14,688 bases of DNA, from positions 1 through 14,688 of the forward strand of contig CAZPJD010000301.1 in the NCBI GenBank assembly GCA_964586775.1, in the 5' to 3' direction. The notes under the pieces were generated by a model. That model was not told the origin of the DNA, did no database searches, and worked only from the letters and a program-made list of their open reading frames with translations. Shown here in pieces: positions 7,490 through 14,475 of the stretch (its first letter is position 1; each line of letters begins with the position of its first letter). Made by a program: the position numbers and the translations under genes. The stretch is from JADLEX01 sp964586775. Lineage in GTDB: Bacteria; Lernaellota; Lernaellaia; JACKCT01.

Positions 7490-7507
7490 AATGAATCGTG
7501 ATTCATT
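7490..7507. promoter_or_regulatory. Perfect 18-bp palindrome, candidate operator
   Basis: AATGAATC-GT-GATTCATT has two perfect 8-bp arms and a 2-bp spacer, is AT-rich in GC-rich DNA, and lies just upstream of the operon promoter. Its right arm contains the stop codon (7503-7505) of the SGNH-type gene. Size and symmetry suit a homodimeric TetR- or GntR-type regulator, and fatty-acid degradation genes are often controlled by such proteins. The regulator is not in the window. On the minus strand it is followed by TTTT and could act weakly as a terminator of the upstream gene, but the stem is AT-rich. Confidence 0.5.
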
Positions 7508-8918
7508 CAGGGATGGTTCCGGGTGGTTCGAATGCCAAGGGGACGGCCACACGCGGATCCTCGCCTGGATCGAAGAGATCGCCCTGAAATACGCGATACT
7601 GATTGTTGAGCGCCATCGCCCGCTCGGGCAGTCCCGCCCATCCGGCTTGATGCAGGGCGTCATCTACGGGTGGTGCGGGTCCGGGCGTTCCCCAGTCGGG
7701 TGGGAGCATGTCGGCGCGATGCGCCGTCTCCAACATGGCGTTGGCCACGTGGTAGTACCCGAACCAGCGCATGTGGCATGAGTCGTAGAACAGCGAAAAG
7801 CCGGGAATCCCGTTCGGCGCGACCCGCTCGATGGCCGACTCCAGATCGCAAAGCGCCGCGCCGCGCTCCCGCACGAGATCGCGGATGATGGCGTTGACCC
7901 GCCATCCCGCGCGGCAGATCGGCAGAATGTCGAGGTGCTGACGAAACGCCTCGCGCGCGTCGTCGAAACGCCCCAAGGCTTCGAGACACTCGCCGATGTG
8001 AAACAGCACGACCCCGCGATTGGGACTTTGCAGGAACTCGTCGAGCGCCCTTTCGTAGTCCCCTTCCCGCAGCAACTCCCGACCGCGAAGGAGGAATTTG
8101 TCGGTGCTCAAGAAGTCGGGAGACAATCCGCCAAGCCGGCTCGCCGACGGTCGAATGTCGTAACGCAGGTTCGCCGGCAACGTGCATAGCACCACGGCGA
8201 CCTCGCGCATGCGCGCTTCGGTCAGGATCGCGTCGAGGTTGCGTCGAAACGCCTGAAGCGCATCCTCGCGATCCACGGGCTGCGGCATGTTGGCGGGGCG
8301 TTCGTCGCCGCGCGGCGGCGTCAGCAGGGTCTTTTTCAGCGCACGATAGACGATCCAGCGGTGGAGTTCCTCGTTGAGGCGGCCCGGGTAATAGCCTTCG
8401 TTGTTTCCCGACGCGATGACGAGCAGATCGGGGGATGCCTTTTCGAGCAATTCGAGCGCGATCTCGCGCACGCGCCGGGACGTCGCGCCGCCCGTCGCCG
8501 CCGGAATGACTTCGAAGCTTTTCCCCGGAAACCGGATTCGCAGCAGTGTCGCGAGCCAAGCGGCGGGCGTTCCTTCGCCCGGCGCCGCGCCCTCGACCAG
8601 ATTGAACGGCGTTCCCGCGGCGAAAGACTCGCCGAGCACAAATATCCGAAAGGTTGCCTCCGGCTTTTTTTCGGGAAACTCAACGGAAGCGAATTGATGG
8701 TCGGAAAATCGAAAGACGTCGCCGCCGTCCCGCTCAATCCTCGTGAGCAGGTGAACGGGGGCGTAGGCGATGGCATCGTCGGCGCGTTCCGTGCTCCACC
8801 GGCCGGTGCGCTCCAGCCACGTCAGCACGATCGTCGCGAGCACGGTCAAGGCCGCGACCGGCACGACCGCGAACAGCCATCGATTCGCGCGCACGCGATT
8901 CCGGAGATTCAGTCGCAA
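7503..8918 (-). CDS. Membrane-anchored SGNH-type hydrolase-like protein with TPR-like insert
   Basis: The 471-residue protein has a basic N-terminus and one membrane segment (about 14-34), leaving the rest outside the cytoplasm. SGNH-like blocks follow in order: FVLGESFAAG with Ser98 as candidate nucleophile, ATGGATS (141-147), SGNNEG (170-175), and DSCHMRWFGYYHVANAM with Asp379 and His382. The order matches GDSL/SGNH esterases and the acyltransferase-associated AlgJ-like proteins. A helical segment at about 277-335 (LLREGDYERALDEFL, then IGECLEALGRFDDAREAF) looks like two TPR units inserted before the last block. A polysaccharide O-acetyl or ester substrate is possible but unproven. The start is uncertain: TTG at 8918, 3 nt after the preceding stop and without a visible ribosome binding site; GTG at 8894 is an alternative. 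Translational coupling to the upstream gene is likely. Confidence 0.75.
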   Translation of the reverse strand: MRLNLRNRVRANRWLFAVVPVAALTVLATIVLTWLERTGRWSTERADDAIAYAPVHLLTRIERDGGDVFRFSDHQFASVEFPEKKPEATFRIFVLGESFAAGTPFNLVEGAAPGEGTPAAWLATLLRIRFPGKSFEVIPAATGGATSRRVREIALELLEKASPDLLVIASGNNEGYYPGRLNEELHRWIVYRALKKTLLTPPRGDERPANMPQPVDREDALQAFRRNLDAILTEARMREVAVVLCTLPANLRYDIRPSASRLGGLSPDFLSTDKFLLRGRELLREGDYERALDEFLQSPNRGVVLFHIGECLEALGRFDDAREAFRQHLDILPICRAGWRVNAIIRDLVRERGAALCDLESAIERVAPNGIPGFSLFYDSCHMRWFGYYHVANAMLETAHRADMLPPDWGTPGPAPPVDDALHQAGWAGLPERAMALNNQYRVFQGDLFDPGEDPRVAVPLAFEPPGTIPE

Positions 8919-8921
8919 ATG

Positions 8922-10901
8922 TTACCGCGCCAGCGGGTCGATGATCTCGCCGTGGCCCGTGTCGCGTCTCGTGCGAAGGAAGTGGAAGATTTGCTCGCGC
9001 ACGGCGGTGCCCAGCGGCGTCGTCAGCCACAGGTTGAAGTGCTCGTCGGTGTCGTACTGGTAAAAACCCGATCCCGTCGATGGCAGATCCGCGTGCTCCA
9101 CTCCCACGTCCCACACGTAGGGATTGAACTGCGGCCAACCCGCCGCGCGCGCGAAGTACGCCCCCGACATCCCGCCGATCACGTAGTCTTCCGAGAACCC
9201 CTGCTGCAACACCTGCGTCACGCGGCCTTCGAGCCCGGGCAGCGGATCGTCGATGACGTGCGGCAAGAAGTTCGCCGGGTCCGCCGCGTCGAGCACGTTT
9301 TGCATGAGCCCGGCGTAGACCCACAGCTTGTCCTCGAGGCCGAGCTGCGGCATCTGCTCGTCGATCATCCGCGCGATCACCAGCAGCTCCTCCAGATATG
9401 GCCCCTCGAACGCAACGCCGGTGAACTTCGCGCCCGCCGCCGAGAACGCGAAGGCGTCGATGTTCTCCTCGAGCCCGGCGAGGATGCCGCCGTGGATCGA
9501 GCCCATCGAGATCGACAGGTAGTAGCGGTGATCGACGTCGAAGTCGGGGATGCCGTCGCCGCCGGGCGGGATCATGTCCACGTCGCGCAGCCCCTCGAGC
9601 GCGCGCGTGAACCACATGTAATCGGAAATCGTCTGGCGGATGTTGTCGCGGAAACGCAGCGGGTGGAAAAAATCGAAATAGCACAGCAGCGCCATTGGCG
9701 GCAGCGAGGGAATCGGCCCGCGCGGCCCGTGGCACACGGCGTCCACGCCCATCAGCGCGAAACCCGCGTCGGCCATCGAGGTGGCGAGGTCGAGGTCCGA
9801 GAGCGACTCCTTCGTGTCGCCCAGACCGTGGCCATACACAATCACGGGGTACGGTTGTTTCGACGGATCCGTGGGCAGCGAGATCAGCGACTGCACCTGC
9901 TCCCACCGCTGCACGATGGGCCGTCCGGCATCGTCGAAGCGCCAGAGCCCCCCGTCGTCCTGAAAGATCGGCGTCTTCACGTCGGCGAAGGCGTAGTGAT
10001 CCACCGGCTCGAAGTCGATCTCGACAACGTCCCAGTTGCTCCATTCCGCAGGCTCGCTCTCGGCGAGATCGTCGAGCACCTCGCGCGCGGCGTTAAGGCC
10101 GTCGGCGGCGGAGACCGTGGTGAACATCGAAATCGACAGCACGTTCTCGGGCGCGATGCCGGCCTGATCGAGGAACGCCAGCGCGTCGGTCTGCTCGCCC
10201 GTGCTCGTCTTGGCGGGCGATTCCGCCCCGACCAGCGCGCGGTAGCTCGACACGACCTGCGCCATGTCGCCGCTCGCCCGATAGCACGATCCGCCCATGG
10301 GGGTTAGCCCGCGCGTGGCGGCGAGCACGTATCGCGTGGACTGGCGCATCGGACGGAACGGACGCAGGTGCAGCGTGTCGTGCTTCCACTGGGCCGACAT
10401 GGGGATCAGGTCGGTCCCGTCCGCGGACATCAGCAGGAGGCTGTCGCCGATGGCGGCCGACTGTTCCTCGGGGAAGCTCGCCGCGTCCGGCTCCGCGCCC
10501 ACGGGCAGATAGAGGTCGGCGAGGGTCGAAAACCCGTCGAGCGCGTTGATCGCATCGATGATGAAACCCGTGAAACCGAGCGACGCGAGCATGCCGACGG
10601 GTCCCGAGGTCTGGGCCGAAATCGCGGGGCGGATGCCGTTCGGCGTCGAAGCATCCGCAACCGTGTAGAGGTCGTTGGGGTACGGCACGTTTTTGGGCTC
10701 GGAATCGAGCTCGAAGGCAAACTCGGGGCCGTCGGCGCACGGCTCGTTGTAGACGTAATCCGCCGCGTCGTCGTCACCGTCGTCGTCGGCCGGGGCATCG
10801 TCCTCGCCCGAGTCGTCATCGTCGTCCGACGCGCACCCGGCAACCGTCACGAAAAGCGCCACGATCAGCCCAAACGCCACCCACCACGTCGCATTACGCA
10901 T
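8922..10901 (-). CDS. Large alpha/beta-hydrolase lipoprotein
   Basis: The product has 659 residues with a signal peptide and canonical lipobox VAGC (Cys23), then an Asp-rich linker (about 26-47). An N-terminal region contains VPYPNDLYTV and STPNGIRP (about 72-92), a pattern I associate with large secreted lipases of the VolA/Pla-1 type; that link is tentative. The hydrolase domain shows PVIVYGHGLGDT (oxyanion loop, about 352-363), GVDAVCHGPRG, the elbow YLSISMGSIHGG with candidate nucleophile Ser465, and TDEHFNL near the C-terminus with candidate His621. It probably hydrolyses an ester at the cell surface; the substrate is unknown. The start at 10901 has GAGGGG 4 nt upstream and gives a proper signal peptide, so the in-frame ATG at 10967 is rejected. 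It is divergent from the Cys-rich protein gene and precedes the SGNH-type gene by 3 nt. Confidence 0.85.
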   Translation of the reverse strand: MRNATWWVAFGLIVALFVTVAGCASDDDDDSGEDDAPADDDGDDDAADYVYNEPCADGPEFAFELDSEPKNVPYPNDLYTVADASTPNGIRPAISAQTSGPVGMLASLGFTGFIIDAINALDGFSTLADLYLPVGAEPDAASFPEEQSAAIGDSLLLMSADGTDLIPMSAQWKHDTLHLRPFRPMRQSTRYVLAATRGLTPMGGSCYRASGDMAQVVSSYRALVGAESPAKTSTGEQTDALAFLDQAGIAPENVLSISMFTTVSAADGLNAAREVLDDLAESEPAEWSNWDVVEIDFEPVDHYAFADVKTPIFQDDGGLWRFDDAGRPIVQRWEQVQSLISLPTDPSKQPYPVIVYGHGLGDTKESLSDLDLATSMADAGFALMGVDAVCHGPRGPIPSLPPMALLCYFDFFHPLRFRDNIRQTISDYMWFTRALEGLRDVDMIPPGGDGIPDFDVDHRYYLSISMGSIHGGILAGLEENIDAFAFSAAGAKFTGVAFEGPYLEELLVIARMIDEQMPQLGLEDKLWVYAGLMQNVLDAADPANFLPHVIDDPLPGLEGRVTQVLQQGFSEDYVIGGMSGAYFARAAGWPQFNPYVWDVGVEHADLPSTGSGFYQYDTDEHFNLWLTTPLGTAVREQIFHFLRTRRDTGHGEIIDPLAR

Positions 10902-10905
10902 CGCA

Positions 10906-10911
10906 CCCCTC
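10906..10911 (-). promoter_or_regulatory. Ribosome binding site fixing the hydrolase start at 10901
   Basis: GAGGGG on the minus strand is 4 nt before the ATG at 10901. It supports the start that places a normal signal peptide and lipobox at the N-terminus. Confidence 0.55.
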
Positions 10912-10954
10912 GTCGCGCGTCCACACCGCGCACGAAAACCGCCCGCGCCGCCAC

Positions 10955-10987
10955 GGCGATTCGCCATGGGTTCACCATGGATTCGCC
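10955..10987. promoter_or_regulatory. Nested repeat cluster, candidate operator
   Basis: Several repeats interlock here: the palindrome GGCGA-T-TCGCC (10955-10965), two copies of the palindrome CCATGG (10964-10969 and 10975-10980) flanking GTTCA, and two direct copies of GATTCGCC (10958-10965 and 10980-10987). The cluster ends at the base before the -35 box of the promoter at 10988, between divergent genes. This suggests binding sites for a regulator of one or both directions. No known motif was recognised. Confidence 0.4.
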
Positions 10988-11016
10988 TTGACGATCCCCT
11001 TGGGCGGGGCTATCAA
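10988..11016 (+). promoter_or_regulatory. Sigma70-like promoter for the Cys-rich protein and ctaA
   Basis: TTGACG (10988-10993) and TATCAA (11011-11016) have the ideal 17-bp spacing. Transcription would start near 11023, leaving about 22 nt before the ATG at 11045. The spacer holds CCCC-TTGGGC-GGGG, a short inverted repeat. Confidence 0.5.
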
Positions 11017-11044
11017 GTCCGCGGCCTGACGAGCGTGAATTTCG

Positions 11045-11527
11045 ATGTCCAATCTGCCACCGACTCCGACCGAAAACAATCGTGACGGCGCGCGCGCCGC
11101 CCGGCGCGTAGTGCTCGCCCTCGTCCTGGGCTCCATCGCCATCGGGGCTATCGCGTTCTGGCGCTACCGCTCGTCCGAGGTCGTGCTCACCCGCGCGCGC
11201 ATCGACATCGCGGCCAAAGGGCCGACGCTCTCGCCGCCCGAATGCGTAGAGGCCGTCGTCGATTGGGCGCGCCACTGCGAGGCGATGAAGACGCTGTGCG
11301 ACGCCTCGATGCCGCGCATGACCAAGACGTGCGTCGAAGCGGCCGATCGCCACGCGTTTTGCGACGAGCTCGGCCGCGACGCGTGGATGTCCGCCCGCTT
11401 CGGCTACGACGAGTGCGAGCGCCTGGGCGTCGATCGCACCGCGATGAAGGCGTGCGCGCTGGCCTATCGCTCCATCGCGAACCACTGCGAGACGCTCGCG
11501 GGCGCGGCCCCGAAGGAATCCCCATGA
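11045..11527 (+). CDS. Small membrane-anchored Cys-rich protein of unknown function
   Basis: I do not recognise this 160-residue protein. A basic, Pro/Asn-rich N-terminus is followed by one membrane segment (about 22-39) and a domain of about 110 residues, predicted outside the cytoplasm. That domain carries eight cysteines at 67, 78, 85, 96, 106, 124, 137 and 148. Three intervals are CX10C and one is CX9C, in sequence that looks helical, so paired helices held by disulfides are plausible. The stop codon overlaps the ctaA start in ATGA, which implies translational coupling, and a good promoter lies just upstream. A role near heme A synthase or cytochrome oxidase assembly, for example in thiol redox or metal handling, is inferred from position only. 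The ribosome binding site is weak (GAG about 12 nt upstream). Confidence 0.8.
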   Translation: MSNLPPTPTENNRDGARAARRVVLALVLGSIAIGAIAFWRYRSSEVVLTRARIDIAAKGPTLSPPECVEAVVDWARHCEAMKTLCDASMPRMTKTCVEAADRHAFCDELGRDAWMSARFGYDECERLGVDRTAMKACALAYRSIANHCETLAGAAPKESP

Positions 11528-12405
11528 CGCTCTTTCGTTACGCCGTCGCGCTGGTCGGCGTCACCTTCGTGCTGCTGCTCGTGGGGGGCACGGTCAATCC
11601 CACGGGCTCGTCGCTCGCCTGCCCCGATTGGCCGCTGTGTTACGGCCAGGTCTTTCCCAAGATGGAAGGCGGCGTGCTCTTCGAGCACACGCACCGCCTG
11701 GTCGCCACGCTCGTCGGGCTGATGACCATCGGCCTCGCCGTGGCGATCGCGCGCACTCGCCGCGACGACCGCGCGCTGGTGCGTCGCGGGTGGATCGCGC
11801 TCGGGCTCGTGATTGCGCAGGGCGTGCTCGGCGGCGTCACCGTTATCCTCAAGCTCCCGCTGATCGTCTCGGCCACGCACCTCGCCCTCTCCATGTTCTT
11901 CTTCTGCTTCCTGATCGACATCGCGTTTCGGCTCCGGCCGGGCGCGTGGACCGGATGGGTCTCGCCCGCCGGGCGCACCGCCGCGGCGGTGGGCGGGCTT
12001 GCGGTGTATTTTCAGATCGTGCTCGGCGCGATCGTGCGTCACACGGAATCGGGCCGCGCGTGCGGGCAGGACTGGCTGCTATGCGGCGGCGAGCTGTGGC
12101 CCGGCTACGGCCCCGCGCAGCTCCACATGACGCACCGCCTCGTCGGCTACCTCGTCTTCGCGCTGCTCATGGTCACGGGCACGCGGCTCATCCGAGCGTC
12201 CAAGGCGGCCGATCGACGCTTCGCGAAGATCCTCGCCATGACGATCCACCCGCTCATCACGCTGCAAGTGATCTTCGGCTGGCTGACCGTTTCGACGGGC
12301 ATCGGTGTGCATCCCGTGGTCGCGCATTTGGGCGGCGGGGCGGCGCTCCTCGCCATCCACTGGGCGGCGTTTCTCGCGTTGGGGACCGGGCGGGGAACGA
12401 ACTGA
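11524..12405 (+). CDS. ctaA: Heme A synthase, COX15/CtaA family
   Basis: This 293-residue integral membrane enzyme oxidises the methyl group of heme O to the formyl group of heme A for aa3-type cytochrome oxidase. The expected two-fold layout of eight membrane helices is visible. Half one has CPDWPLC (Cys33, Cys39), EHTHRLVA (Glu54, His57) and THLALSM (His119). Half two has CGQDWLLC (Cys180, Cys187), HMTHRLVGYL (His204) and VVAHLGGG (His268). These match the conserved heme-ligand histidines, the essential glutamate and the loop cysteine pairs known from Bacillus CtaA. The ATG overlaps the preceding stop and has AAGGA 6 nt upstream, so the long frame from 11242 is rejected. Heme O synthase (ctaB) and oxidase subunits are absent from the window. 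A 53-bp copy of its 3' end lies at 14476-14528. Confidence 0.95.
   Translation: MTLFRYAVALVGVTFVLLLVGGTVNPTGSSLACPDWPLCYGQVFPKMEGGVLFEHTHRLVATLVGLMTIGLAVAIARTRRDDRALVRRGWIALGLVIAQGVLGGVTVILKLPLIVSATHLALSMFFFCFLIDIAFRLRPGAWTGWVSPAGRTAAAVGGLAVYFQIVLGAIVRHTESGRACGQDWLLCGGELWPGYGPAQLHMTHRLVGYLVFALLMVTGTRLIRASKAADRRFAKILAMTIHPLITLQVIFGWLTVSTGIGVHPVVAHLGGGAALLAIHWAAFLALGTGRGTN
12332..12384 (+). repeat. ctaA 3' segment, source copy of duplicated 53 bp
   Basis: This segment of ctaA encodes GGGAALLAIHWAAFLALG near the protein's C-terminus and matches 14476-14528 at 48 of 53 positions as I align them, with no gaps. It marks one end of a local rearrangement that also involves the two lipoprotein genes between the copies. 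Confidence 0.75.
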
Positions 12406-12444
12406 AGTCGCAACGGCGTAGTAGCACGCGCCGCACGATTTGTT

Positions 12445-12473
12445 TTGCGAAATTTTGGTCTCGGGTTTATTCT
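12445..12473 (+). promoter_or_regulatory. Candidate sigma70-like promoter for the first tandem lipoprotein
   Basis: TTGCGA (12445-12450) and TATTCT (12468-12473) are separated by 17 bp in the AT-richer gap between ctaA and the lipoprotein gene. Each box matches consensus at four of six positions. The -10 box is identical to that proposed for the lipoprotein gene at the left end. Confidence 0.35.
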
Positions 12474-12524
12474 CAAGGTGTTCGTTTGGGATTCCCCGAT
12501 GCCGGGAAAATCGCGGAAAACTCG

Positions 12525-13448
12525 ATGACGACTTCGGCAAGCGCGCAAAAACACCCGCCGACTCCAGTAGCGCTGGTTCTCTTCTCTCTGGCACTCCTTC
12601 TTTTGCCGACGTGCGGTGCCGACGATTCCGACTCCTCCGGGGACGATTCCGACATCCCCCTCTACATCGAGTGTTTCGACGGTGAAACATCCGGCGCGGA
12701 GCCTTCCGCCTTACGGTCACCCCCGAAGGCCAGCGGCGACGATGATGGAAGCGATTGGCCGGAGGGCTTGCCACCATGCCCGCCGTTCGACGACACGATG
12801 TTCTTCGCGACTTCGGGTTTGGAGGTTTACGAGCAATTTGCCGAGGCCGTCTTTCCCGCGAAGTCGATCCCGTGCACCGTCTTTCTGGACGGAGACGGAA
12901 ACGACGCGGAATTGATCTGCCCATTCGATATCGCCGTGGCGCTCACGTGGACATGGCCGGAGGGTCGCTTCCCGTTCAGCGACGGGGACGCGGTGCGTCT
13001 CTACATGGAGTACGGCAACTACGACCCACCGACTTACGCCATGGCTGTGTTCGACGTGAGCGATCAATTGCTTGCGTTGACGTCGTCGCATTTACACTTG
13101 CTTGCCTCGGAAATACTGGACTGCTCCGGCGTCGAAGCAATTGTTCAGTCACACTATGCGTGCGAATATGATCCGAGCGAAGCGCCGCTCATCGGCTGGC
13201 CAAATTCAGATGAAGTTGGATGTTGCGGATGGACACGCGTTTTTGGCTATTCGGGATCGGGCCACTATGCTGAAATTGGATGGAGTTTACAATTTCCAGG
13301 AGATACCTCTGTCAGTGAAGATGGAATTTATAGCATCGCATTACCCGTCAATTATTACGGAGAAATCTATGACGAAGATTTCCCAGATTTCGTTGGATAT
13401 AATGACAATTTCGTTCTTCAGATCGTCCGAGATTGGGCTGGCAGTTAG
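12525..13448 (+). CDS. Asp-rich lipoprotein of unknown function, tandem copy 1
   Basis: The 307-residue product has a signal peptide with a Leu-rich core and lipobox LPTC (Cys30), then an Asp/Ser-rich linker (DDSDSSGDDSD). The mature domain has six cysteines shared with the next gene (50, 85, 117, 132, 200, 213) plus an extra Cys-Cys pair at 233-234. Aromatic-rich segments (LTWTWPEG, RLYMEYG, YDPPTYAMA) suggest a beta-rich extracytoplasmic fold stabilised by disulfides. I recognise no family or catalytic motif. The ATG at 12525 follows GCGGAAAA, a modest ribosome binding site, and gives a complete signal peptide; the frame remains open far upstream inside ctaA but that is a shadow. The part after about 13046 is visibly AT-richer than its neighbours and is unlike the paralogue. 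Confidence 0.85.
   Translation: MTTSASAQKHPPTPVALVLFSLALLLLPTCGADDSDSSGDDSDIPLYIECFDGETSGAEPSALRSPPKASGDDDGSDWPEGLPPCPPFDDTMFFATSGLEVYEQFAEAVFPAKSIPCTVFLDGDGNDAELICPFDIAVALTWTWPEGRFPFSDGDAVRLYMEYGNYDPPTYAMAVFDVSDQLLALTSSHLHLLASEILDCSGVEAIVQSHYACEYDPSEAPLIGWPNSDEVGCCGWTRVFGYSGSGHYAEIGWSLQFPGDTSVSEDGIYSIALPVNYYGEIYDEDFPDFVGYNDNFVLQIVRDWAGS
12613..13045 (+). repeat. Tandem paralogue block, copy 1
   Basis: This 433-bp segment of the first lipoprotein gene is nearly identical to 13602-14025. By eye about nine in ten bases match, apart from a 3-bp and a 6-bp in-frame length difference that account for the 9-bp size difference. Similarity stops sharply after YDPPTYAMA, although both genes continue for about 400 bp. 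Confidence 0.85.
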
Positions 13449-13525
13449 ATGGCCATTTAGTGTGCAGGAGACATCGAGGCGGCACGTTGATTCTTGTAAC
13501 ACGCAACTTGATCCTCGTCCTTGGA

Positions 13526-14425
13526 ATGAGTCATCCATCGGGTGTTTGGTTTTTCTCGGCCTCTTTTCTTGTTGTGGCTGCATTCGTGTTATGTTCGAGC
13601 TGCGGTTCCGGCGATTCCGACTCCTCCGGGGACGATTCCGACCTCCCCCTTTACATCGAGTGTTTCGACGGTGAAACGTCCGACGCGGAGGCTTCCGCCT
13701 TGCGGTCACCCCCGAAGGCCGGCGACGACGACGGCAGCGATTGGCCGGAGGGCTTGCCACCATGCCCGCCATTCGACGACACGATGTTCTTTGCACCTCC
13801 GGGTTTGGATGTTTACGAGCAATTTGCCGAAGCCGTCTTTCCCGCGAAGTCGATCCCTTGCACCGTCTTTTTGGACGGAAACGACGCGGAGCTGGCCTGC
13901 CCTTTCGATCTTAATGTTGCGCTGACGTGGACATGGCCGGAAGGTCATTTCCCGTTCAGCGACGGGGACGTGGTGCGCCTCTACATGGAGTACGGGGACT
14001 ACGACCCACCGACCTACGCCATGGCGATCTCGGACCTTGACAGCAGAGTACTGGCTTTGGCGACCCCTTCGAGTTTCGTATTCAGCACTTCAAAGATCGA
14101 CTGCACCGATGTCGATGCCGATGTCCAGACTGAGTACTCATGCGAGTACGCAATCGACGAAGCTCCGCCGCGAAATTGGCCAGAGGAAGATGACGGCGCG
14201 AGCGATTGGACCCGCGTCTTCGGACGGTCCGCCGCCGGACACTTCATGGATATTTCGTGGATGCTGGAGAACCCGGCCGATCTCTCCACATCCACCGACG
14301 GTGGTTACTTCGCAGTCGCTCCTGTTTCCTTCATGGGAGAATTCTTCGTGGACGACGATATCGTCACGACGGGCTACGTGGGCCGAAGCCGATTCCATCT
14401 CCAGCTCGTCAAGCGCTGGGACTGA
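13526..14425 (+). CDS. Asp-rich lipoprotein of unknown function, tandem copy 2
   Basis: The 299-residue paralogue of the preceding gene has a signal core (about 7-22) and a less regular lipobox, CSSC, making Cys26 the likely anchor; Cys23 is a weaker candidate. An Asp/Ser linker (GDSDSSGDDSD) follows. Six cysteines (46, 80, 112, 125, 193, 206) correspond to those in copy 1; the extra Cys-Cys pair is missing. Residues about 26-168 are nearly identical to copy 1, while the rest is strongly diverged but keeps IDC, CEY, WTRVFG and similar landmarks. The ATG at 13526 gives a proper signal peptide but has no good ribosome binding site (GGA touches the start), and the frame is open upstream to 13433. 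It lies 77 nt after copy 1, so co-transcription is likely. Function unknown. Confidence 0.82.
   Translation: MSHPSGVWFFSASFLVVAAFVLCSSCGSGDSDSSGDDSDLPLYIECFDGETSDAEASALRSPPKAGDDDGSDWPEGLPPCPPFDDTMFFAPPGLDVYEQFAEAVFPAKSIPCTVFLDGNDAELACPFDLNVALTWTWPEGHFPFSDGDVVRLYMEYGDYDPPTYAMAISDLDSRVLALATPSSFVFSTSKIDCTDVDADVQTEYSCEYAIDEAPPRNWPEEDDGASDWTRVFGRSAAGHFMDISWMLENPADLSTSTDGGYFAVAPVSFMGEFFVDDDIVTTGYVGRSRFHLQLVKRWD
13602..14025 (+). repeat. Tandem paralogue block, copy 2
   Basis: This is the 424-bp counterpart of 12613-13045, offset by 989 bp at its start and 980 bp at its end. It covers the lipid anchor region, linker and first half of the mature domain. Confidence 0.85.
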
Positions 14426-14475
14426 GCGATCGAGATATTGCGAGCGGGTGACTGCGCCGGACAACTTCCCACAGT

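Noticed and set aside
6178..7494. Plus-strand frame of 438 codons opposite the thiolase
   Set aside because: Antisense shadow of a gene whose three catalytic residues are all identified.
7490..7507. Palindrome read as a Rho-independent terminator of the SGNH-type gene
   Set aside because: The stem is AT-rich, contains the stop codon and has only four T after it; its place next to a promoter fits an operator better.
8361..10307. Plus-strand frame of 648 codons opposite the hydrolase and SGNH-type genes
   Set aside because: It spans the junction of two minus-strand genes with recognisable motifs and shows no domain of its own.
11242..11523. Upstream extension of ctaA
   Set aside because: This part is an out-of-frame reading of the Cys-rich protein gene; the ATG at 11524 has its own ribosome binding site and the family N-terminus.
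14426..14475. Terminator after the second lipoprotein gene
   Set aside because: No stem followed by a T-tract could be found in this gap.
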